The position numbers and the translations under genes were made by a program. The notes below the pieces were generated by a model. The model did not search any database, was not told where the DNA came from, and worked only from the letters and a program-made list of their open reading frames with translations. Of a DNA stretch of 64,000 nt, positions 59,130-64,000 are shown in pieces; within the stretch, counting starts at the first letter, position 1; each line of letters starts with the position of its first letter. The stretch covers positions 3,897,666 to 3,961,665 of the forward strand of contig CP136571.1 in the NCBI GenBank assembly GCA_035192965.1, in the 5' to 3' direction. This DNA is from Fuscovulum sp. GTDB taxonomy: Bacteria > Pseudomonadota > Alphaproteobacteria > Rhodobacterales > Rhodobacteraceae.

Positions 59130-59363
59130 TTACGCCTCGACAACCACCGTCCAGCGTTTCGTTTTCGAAATCGGCGCACATTCCTCGATGCGGACAGCGT
59201 CGCCAACCTTGAACTTGTTGTGTTCGTCGTGGGCCCGGTACTTCTTGGACTTGCGGACTGTCTTTTGCAGCAGCGGGTGCTTGAAGCGGCGCTCGACCAG
59301 AACGGTGATCGTCTGGGCGTTCTTGTCCGAGGTCACAACACCTTGCAGGATGCGTTTGGGCAT
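59130..59363 (-). CDS. rpsQ: 30S ribosomal protein S17
   Basis: A 77-residue OB-fold protein: MPKRILQGVVTSDKNAQTIT, VLVERRFKHPLLQKTVRKSKKY, AHDEHNKFKVGDAVRIEECAPISKTKRW. It is 12 bp after rpmC. Confidence 0.98.
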   Translation of the reverse strand: MPKRILQGVVTSDKNAQTITVLVERRFKHPLLQKTVRKSKKYRAHDEHNKFKVGDAVRIEECAPISKTKRWTVVVEA

Positions 59364-59375
59364 GTCGTGATCCTC

Positions 59376-59576
59376 TTATTTCGCGGCTTCAGCGGCTTTT
59401 TGCGTCAGCACCGTCTTGATGCGCGCCACGTCCTTGCGGATGGCGTTCATGCGGGCGGTGTTCTCAAGCTGGCCGGTGGCCTGCTGGAAGCGCAGGTTGA
59501 ACGCTTCCTTCTTCAGCGCAACCAGGCTGTCGCGCAGCTGGTCAGGCGTCTTGGTCTTCAGTTCCGTGGCGGTCAT
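59376..59576 (-). CDS. rpmC: 50S ribosomal protein L29
   Basis: A 66-residue protein near the tunnel exit: MTATELKTKTPDQLRDSLVALKKEAFNLRFQQATGQLENTAR. Start ATG at 59576 with AAGGAAG before it; seven codons upstream are in frame but unrelated. It is normally adjacent to rplP; here rplP is 2.5 kb away and two genes on the other strand lie between. It is therefore the first gene of a new transcription unit. Confidence 0.97.
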   Translation of the reverse strand: MTATELKTKTPDQLRDSLVALKKEAFNLRFQQATGQLENTARMNAIRKDVARIKTVLTQKAAEAAK

Positions 59577-59696
59577 GCCGCGTCTTCCTTTTCTCAATCA
59601 CCAGAAGACCCCTGCAATCGTCTCAGGGTAACCTTGAACCTGGTGGATCAATGACAAACCACCGATTCCGAGTCGCCCCGGAGCCGTGGATGCGCC

Positions 59697-59725
59697 CGTA
59701 TAGGGAGGAAGGGGTTACGGGGCAA
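59697..59725 (-). promoter_or_regulatory. Promoter of the rpmC-rpsQ-rplN (spc) transcript
   Basis: Minus strand -35 TTGCCC (59725-59720), exactly 17 bp, -10 TATACG (59702-59697), giving a leader of about 115 nt before rpmC. It would replace the S10 promoter that the inserted genes cut off. The -10 hexamer is the same as that of the rplS promoter. Confidence 0.65.
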
Positions 59726-59796
59726 GGGGGAAGTTGATGCAGCCCGCCCCGCTTGCTATGCCGGTGTTGCGCAACTTTCCACAAGGAAAATAGGCC

Positions 59797-60282
59797 ATGC
59801 TTCACAGGCTGTTCAATGCCCCGCGCGCCTATCCCGCCGCCTATGCCGCCCATTACGACAGGCTGATCAAGTTCTATGATGGCCGGGATGTCTGGCTTCA
59901 GTCCATACAGGGTGTTCCCCCCGGCGCGGTGCATCTGTTCTGCCTGCACTGGCTGCATCTTGAGGTGCACAATGGCGGCTTCTGGCAGTACTTCTTCAAC
60001 TCGACCGGGGTAACAGCCCCCGAGGCACGCGAAGGATTTGCCGCGATCGGCATGCCCGATGTCGCCGACATCATCTCACAGGCGATGGATCGTGTCGCCG
60101 CCCCCTACCCGTTCGACCGTGACACCCGGCAGGCCCGCGTTGGCCCGCCAGAGGCACGGCTGGATTTCCTCGATCTCGACAGCGCGTTCTACGATCTGGC
60201 CGATACCGAAAAGTTCTTTCGCAAACTTCCCAAATTCGTGCCCCTTGCCGACCGCTATGCAAGCACCCTTATCCAGCGATAG
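59797..60282 (+). CDS. DMP19 / DUF4375-like protein
   Basis: A 161-residue soluble protein with the family core LHLEVHNGGFWQYFFNSTGV (residues of about 54-73; the xxNGGxxQYFxNS motif) and helices around it. Neisseria DMP19, a member, is an acidic DNA mimic that relieves repression by a regulator; here the role is unknown. Ribosome-binding AAGGAA lies about 8 bp before the ATG. It stands on the strand opposite to the ribosomal genes, in the rplP-rpmC gap, and is followed by the RTX-type gene. Confidence 0.75.
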   Translation: MLHRLFNAPRAYPAAYAAHYDRLIKFYDGRDVWLQSIQGVPPGAVHLFCLHWLHLEVHNGGFWQYFFNSTGVTAPEAREGFAAIGMPDVADIISQAMDRVAAPYPFDRDTRQARVGPPEARLDFLDLDSAFYDLADTEKFFRKLPKFVPLADRYASTLIQR

Positions 60283-60421
60283 CCAACGCAAGCCGCGCCC
60301 CCATGTTCGGATCAACCCACCGCACATGACACTGCCCTTTGACGCACCCCTTCGCGGGGCCGTGCCATAAGGGCAAGGGCAGCCCCCACAGCAGCCCTAT
60401 CCATTGGGGCCGCCGGGCCTG

Positions 60422-60450
60422 TTGACAGAAAGCGTGTGCCTGCACAAACT
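60422..60450 (+). promoter_or_regulatory. Candidate promoter of the RTX-type gene
   Basis: -35 TTGACA (60422-60427, perfect), 17-bp spacer, -10 CAAACT (60445-60450, weak), 33 bp upstream of the ATG at 60483. Confidence 0.5.
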
Positions 60451-60482
60451 CCTCCCAAGGTTGTTTGGTAAATGGTGATGTC

Positions 60483-61970
60483 ATGGAATTCCTTTTGCTG
60501 GCCCTCCTCGGGCTTGGCGCCGCCTCGCTGCTTGGTGGATCTGAGAGCCCGGACAGTCCTTCCGGCGGTGGAAATCAGAACGATGACGACGGCGACGATC
60601 CGCCCGATGACAACGACGAAGGTCGCCGCATCGAACTGAAAAGCGGCGTCAGAAACCCCGCCGGCGGCTCTGGCAACGACACCTTTGTCGGCATCGCCGA
60701 AGGCGACGTCCTTGCTGGCGGCGGCGATGACAGGTTCGATTTCGAGGATGGCTATGGCGCCAGAATTTTTGGCGGCGATGGGAATGAAACGCTTACCAGC
60801 GCAGGTGACAACTATGTGCTGCACGGGGATGCCGGAAACGATCTGATCTCCTTCTCCGCCTCGGCCTTTGACGGTCAGGCTGCCTATGGCGGCAATGGAA
60901 ACGATACCCTTTCCGTTGCCTTTCCAGATATTCCCAACGCCGCCGGGGCCGTTCTTGGGGGTGGCAGGGGGGCAGACACCTTTGATCTGACCTTCAACGC
61001 ATGGCCGGATGCAGACCAAAGACAGGCGGACTTTGTCACGTTGAAGGATTTCAAACCCGGCGAAGACCGTCTGAACATCAAAGCGGATAACTTCTCACGG
61101 GCCGAGTTGATCGAAAATTCCGAAAACGGCTTCACCGACCTCAGGCTGTATCACTCGGTGACAAACCAGAACGGCGAAGTCGTCGAACGCTATTCCACCA
61201 TCCGCATGGAAGGGATCACCGGGGCAAACCTTGAATCGCTCGGCGTGAACCTTCCCCCAGCCCCGGCGATCCCGGATGATCAGGGCCGCCGTTATGACAT
61301 CGCACCGGGCGGCCTCTCCTCTGTCACAGGCGGCGCGGGGAATGACACGATCACCGGAATCGCAGGTGGCAGCTTCCTTGGTGGTGGGGGGGATGACCGC
61401 TTTGACATCGAGACGGGCGCGGATTCCGTTCTGGACGGCGGGGCTGGCAATGACACGCTCAACGTTGGCGAAAGCGCAAATATGAACGTCCTCGGCGGCG
61501 CCGGGAATGATGTGCTGAACATCGACAGCACCAGCAACACCCAAGAAACCTCAACCATCAATGGTGGTGACGGCGACGACAACCTTAACATCGGCATCGC
61601 CCTGAACGACCCATTCGCTCAGCGTGTCGATACGGTTTCCGGTGGTGCCGGCGCAGACACCTTCACCCTTGATGTTAAGGATGTCACCTCCGGCGCAGAT
61701 TTCAGCACCGACACAATGCTTGTCATCGATGACTTCTCACAGGCCGAGGACGACCTGATCATCAACATCCGCCCCGAAGATGCCCCCTACTTCAAGGGCG
61801 CGTCCTTGGTGGAAAACCCGCAGGACGGATCTACCGACCTTGTCCTGACGTTCCAACGGCCGGATGAAAACGGCGTCATGCAAGAATGGACCGGCACGAT
61901 CAAACTTATGGCCACGTCCGGCCTCGTGCTGGCCGACGACGGCCCGATCCAGGTAAAGACCGCCGCCTGA
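60483..61970 (+). CDS. RTX-type calcium-binding repeat protein with duplicated halves
   Basis: A 495-residue acidic protein. A hydrophobic N-terminus (MEFLLLALLGLGAASLLGG) is followed by an Asp/Gly/Asn-rich low-complexity stretch (25-45). Two homologous blocks follow, about residues 55-250 and 270-485. Each has GxGNDT and GGGDDRFD nonapeptide-like repeats (GGSGND, GGDGNE, GGNGND; GGAGND three times, GGDGDD) and ends in a DF-x4-D-x-L segment and a beta-rich tail. RTX repeats fold on calcium outside the cell, usually after type I secretion, but I see no clear C-terminal secretion signal beyond the tail and no transporter gene nearby. No protease or lipase domain is visible, so it may be structural or adhesive. 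Confidence 0.75.
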   Translation: MEFLLLALLGLGAASLLGGSESPDSPSGGGNQNDDDGDDPPDDNDEGRRIELKSGVRNPAGGSGNDTFVGIAEGDVLAGGGDDRFDFEDGYGARIFGGDGNETLTSAGDNYVLHGDAGNDLISFSASAFDGQAAYGGNGNDTLSVAFPDIPNAAGAVLGGGRGADTFDLTFNAWPDADQRQADFVTLKDFKPGEDRLNIKADNFSRAELIENSENGFTDLRLYHSVTNQNGEVVERYSTIRMEGITGANLESLGVNLPPAPAIPDDQGRRYDIAPGGLSSVTGGAGNDTITGIAGGSFLGGGGDDRFDIETGADSVLDGGAGNDTLNVGESANMNVLGGAGNDVLNIDSTSNTQETSTINGGDGDDNLNIGIALNDPFAQRVDTVSGGAGADTFTLDVKDVTSGADFSTDTMLVIDDFSQAEDDLIINIRPEDAPYFKGASLVENPQDGSTDLVLTFQRPDENGVMQEWTGTIKLMATSGLVLADDGPIQVKTAA

Positions 61971-62004
61971 CATTGGGCGGCACCACCCTTCACGCCAAAC
62001 GAAA

Positions 62005-62032
62005 AGGCCCCCACCGTTGCCAGTGGGGGCCT
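62005..62032. terminator. Terminator between rplP and the RTX-type gene
   Basis: 10-bp stem AGGCCCCCAC (62005-62014) and GTGGGGGCCT (62023-62032), 8-nt loop. On the minus strand it is followed by a TTTTC tract, so it ends the rplB-rplP transcript; it can also stop the RTX gene from the other side. It shows the ribosomal operon is really split here. Confidence 0.85.
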
Positions 62033-62066
62033 GTTCCGTAAGGTGTGCGCTAAAAGCGCGCGACCC

Positions 62067-62480
62067 TTACCAGTCTTCCTTCGCGACAACGCGCGTGGTG
62101 ACCGGCAGTTTCATGGCGCCCAGACGCAGGGCTTCACGCGCGATAACTTCGGACACGCCGTCGATCTCGAACATGATGCGGCCCGGCTTCACCTTGGCTG
62201 CCCAGTAATCCACCGAACCCTTACCTTTACCCATACGGACTTCGGTAGGCTTCGACGACACCGGAACATCCGGGAAAATCCGGATCCAGACGCGACCCTG
62301 GCGTTTCATGTGGCGGGTGATCGCGCGGCGGGCCGCTTCGATCTGCCGCGCGGTCACACGCTCGGGCTCAGTAGCTTTCAGCGCAAAGGACCCGAAGTTC
62401 AGCAGAAAGCCGCCCTTCGCCTCGCCGTGGATACGGCCCTTGTGCTGTTTGCGGAACTTGGTCCGTTTCGGTTGCAGCAT
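62067..62480 (-). CDS. rplP: 50S ribosomal protein L16
   Basis: A 137-residue protein: MLQPKRTKFRKQHKGRIHGE, LLNFGSFALKATEPERVTARQIEAARRAITRHMKRQGRVWIRIFPD, VRMGKGKGSVDYWAAKVKPGRIMFEIDGV. It binds 23S rRNA near the A-site. In most genomes rpmC follows within a few bases; here a terminator and inserted genes follow. Confidence 0.98.
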   Translation of the reverse strand: MLQPKRTKFRKQHKGRIHGEAKGGFLLNFGSFALKATEPERVTARQIEAARRAITRHMKRQGRVWIRIFPDVPVSSKPTEVRMGKGKGSVDYWAAKVKPGRIMFEIDGVSEVIAREALRLGAMKLPVTTRVVAKEDW

Positions 62481-62494
62481 TTCCTTCTACTCCC

Positions 62495-63211
62495 TTACGC
62501 GCGTTCGCGGTCGCGGCGCGGCGCACGCGGTGCAGCACCGTCCTGCGCTTCGGCCTGACGGCGATCATGGGCCTGCGGATCATGCTCAAGGATCTCGCCC
62601 TTGAAGATCCACACCTTCACACCGATGATCCCATAAGGGGTCTCGGCTTCCGACAGCGCATAGTCGATGTCGGCGCGCAGCGTGTGCAGCGGAACGCGGC
62701 CTTCACGGTACCATTCGGTACGCGCGATTTCCGCACCACCCAGACGACCGGCGACGTTCACACGGATCCCCAGCGCGCCCATCCGCATGGCGTTCTGCAC
62801 GCCGCGCTTCATGGCCCGGCGGAACGAAACCCGGCGCTCCATCTGCTGGGCGATCGACTCGGCCACCAGCTGGGCGTCCAGTTCCGGCTTGCGGACTTCG
62901 ACGATGTTCAGGTGCAGTTCAGACTTGGTGAACGCGGTCAGCTTCTTGCGAAGCGTCTCGATATCCGCGCCCTTCTTGCCGATGATCACGCCCGGACGTG
63001 CGGTGTGAATGGTCACACGGCACTTCTTGTGGGGGCGCTCGATGATCACGCGGCTGATGCCAGCCTGCTTGAGTTCCTTGTGGATGAACTCGCGCATCCG
63101 CAGGTCTTCCAGCAGCAGGTTGCCATAGTCCTTCGACTCGGCGAACCAGCGGCTATCCCAGGTCCGGTTGACCTGCAGGCGCATCCCGATGGGGTTAACC
63201 TTCTGACCCAT
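62495..63211 (-). CDS. rpsC: 30S ribosomal protein S3
   Basis: A 238-residue protein: MGQKVNPIGMRLQVNRTWDS, KH-domain GVIIGKKGADIETLRKKL, AQQMERRVSFRRAMKRGVQNAMRMGALGIRVNVAGRLGGAEIAR. The C-terminal tail is charged. Located at the mRNA entry tunnel. Its start abuts rplV. Confidence 0.98.
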   Translation of the reverse strand: MGQKVNPIGMRLQVNRTWDSRWFAESKDYGNLLLEDLRMREFIHKELKQAGISRVIIERPHKKCRVTIHTARPGVIIGKKGADIETLRKKLTAFTKSELHLNIVEVRKPELDAQLVAESIAQQMERRVSFRRAMKRGVQNAMRMGALGIRVNVAGRLGGAEIARTEWYREGRVPLHTLRADIDYALSEAETPYGIIGVKVWIFKGEILEHDPQAHDRRQAEAQDGAAPRAPRRDRERA

Positions 63212-63591
63212 TATGCAGACTCCCCGACTTGACGCACCTTGATGGTGATCTCGCTGAACGGTTTCATGATCTTGCCGAACCGGCCACGCGCCCGCGGACG
63301 GCCGCGCTTCATGACCAGGTTCTTGCCGACCCAGGCTTCGGCGACGACAAGGCTGTCAACGTCGAGGTTGTGGTTGTTTTCCGCATTGGCGATCGCCGAC
63401 TGCAGGCACTTCTTCACGTCACCCGCGATGCGGCGCTTCGAGAAGGTGAGATCGGCCAAAGCCTTTTCCACCTTCTTGCCCCGGATCAGACCGGCGACGA
63501 GGTTCAGCTTCTGCGGCGAGGTGCGAAGCATCCGGGCAATCGCCATCGCTTCGTTGTCCGCCACGCGGCGCGGATTCTTTTCCTTACCCAT
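63211..63591 (-). CDS. rplV: 50S ribosomal protein L22
   Basis: A 126-residue protein: ARMLRTSPQKLNLVAGLIRGKKVEKALADLTFSKRRIAGDVKKCLQSAIANAENNHNLD, then GRPRARGRFGKIMKPFSEITIKV. Its beta-hairpin lines the exit tunnel, the site of macrolide resistance changes in other species. Located 3 bp after rpsS. Confidence 0.98.
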   Translation of the reverse strand: MGKEKNPRRVADNEAMAIARMLRTSPQKLNLVAGLIRGKKVEKALADLTFSKRRIAGDVKKCLQSAIANAENNHNLDVDSLVVAEAWVGKNLVMKRGRPRARGRFGKIMKPFSEITIKVRQVGESA

Positions 63592-63594
63592 GGC

Positions 63595-63873
63595 TTACTT
63601 CCTCTTGGCTTTCTTGTCCGCGGCGTGACCGTAATAGGTCCGGGTCGGGGAATATTCCCCGAACTTCTGGCCGATCATTTCTTCGGTCACATTGACGGGA
63701 ATGTGCTTGTGTCCGTTGTAGACCGCGAAGGTCAGGCCAACGAACTGCGGCAGGATGGTGGAACGGCGCGACCAGATCTTGATCACTTCGTTCTTGCCCG
63801 ATTCCCGTGCTTTCTCGGCCTTTTTCAGGACGTAAGCGTCGACGAACGGGCCTTTCCAGATAGAACGAGTCAT
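63595..63873 (-). CDS. rpsS: 30S ribosomal protein S19
   Basis: A 92-residue protein: MTRSIWKGPFVDAYVLKKAE, IKIWSRRSTILPQFVGLTFAVYNGHKHIPVNVTEEMIGQKFGEYSPTRTY. In the 30S head with S13. Located between rplB and rplV. Confidence 0.98.
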   Translation of the reverse strand: MTRSIWKGPFVDAYVLKKAEKARESGKNEVIKIWSRRSTILPQFVGLTFAVYNGHKHIPVNVTEEMIGQKFGEYSPTRTYYGHAADKKAKRK

Positions 63874-63876
63874 GGA

Positions 63877-64000
63877 TTAGCGCCCTTTTTTCTTGGCGTG
63901 ACGCGAACGGACGATGTACTTGTCCGTCTGCTTGTTCGAACGGGTCCGGTTGCCCTTGGTCCCCTTGCCCCACGGCGTCACCGGGTGACGACCACCCGAG
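63877..64000 (-). CDS. rplB: 50S ribosomal protein L2, C-terminal part (cut by window end)
   Basis: Only the last 40 codons and the stop are in the window: GGRHPVTPWGKGTKGNRTRS, then the basic tail ending VRSRHAKKKGR. This is the unmistakable L2 C-terminus. The rest of the gene continues beyond 64000; the partial state is due to the window edge. Stop 3 bp before the rpsS start. Confidence 0.96.
   Translation of the reverse strand, partial: SGGRHPVTPWGKGTKGNRTRSNKQTDKYIVRSRHAKKKGR

Noticed and set aside
1..64000. CRISPR arrays, insertion sequences, prophage
   Set aside because: No regularly spaced repeat-spacer array of 25 bp or more and no transposase-, integrase- or phage-like ORF was seen. 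The 12-bp-period TGCAC boxes are too short and close to be CRISPR repeats.

Overview
This is a GC-rich chromosomal segment of an alphaproteobacterium, most likely Rhodobacteraceae (Rhodobacter/Tabrizicola/Gemmobacter-like). The pointers are an F0 ATP synthase operon atpI-atpB-atpE-b'-b kept apart from F1, a MipZ division ATPase, an ATP12-type F1 assembly factor, the aapJQMP amino-acid ABC transporter, the rpmH-rnpA-yidD-yidC-engB-argB cluster, a glycosyltransferase-14 protein with a long extra C-terminal half, and malonyl-CoA synthetase. I see no transposase, integrase, prophage or CRISPR array. Almost all of it is core genome with a few accessory insertions.

Layout. 1-7.5 kb: HIT hydrolase, GT14 glycosyltransferase divergent from a sulfotransferase, adenosine kinase and endonuclease III, an AraC/O6-methylguanine methyltransferase fusion, an OmpA lipoprotein and a FadR-type regulator. 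7.6-10.2 kb: the F0 operon with a clear promoter and terminator. 10.4-13.5 kb: ArsR regulator, malonyl-CoA synthetase, a small unknown ORF and mipZ. 13.7-19.8 kb: a translation/secretion cluster read leftward (ffh, three tandem GNAT genes, chorismate mutase, rpsP, rimM, trmD, rplS, rpmE). 20-28.9 kb: LysR regulator and DMT exporter, aldehyde dehydrogenase, membrane acyltransferase, tRNA-Arg(ACG), an orphan sensor kinase, and a flavin disulfide oxidoreductase paired with a TVP38 membrane protein. 29-38.1 kb: rpmH-rnpA-yidD, a DUF3833-like lipoprotein, ttcA, yidC-MOSC-engB, an SDR, and argB-ferredoxin-sixA.

38.2-42.9 kb: aapJQMP. 43.1-48.3 kb: degQ-like protease, rarA, crcB, an RluA-family pseudouridine synthase and the ATP12 homologue. 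48.4-49.6 kb: a complete luxR-luxI quorum-sensing pair between degQ and the ribosomal block. 49.8-64 kb: the S10/spc/alpha ribosomal super-cluster read leftward (rplB partial to rplQ, with secY, adk and rpoA).

The most notable departures from a plain core genome are these. (1) The S10/spc cluster is broken between rplP and rpmC by two genes on the opposite strand, a DMP19-like protein and an acidic RTX-type protein with two homologous halves; a terminator lies after rplP and a new promoter lies before rpmC. (2) A 90-bp intergenic element occurs twice (about 35.1 and 45.4 kb), aligns without gaps and carries four TGCAC boxes at an exact 12-bp period. (3) A dispersed repeat of about 23 bp occurs six times between genes. 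(4) Two convergent intergenic regions hold clusters of perfect hairpins with mostly 3-nt loops. (5) luxRI sits beside the ribosomal super-operon. Promoters of the form TTGnnn-N17/18-TAnnnn can be read upstream of several operons.
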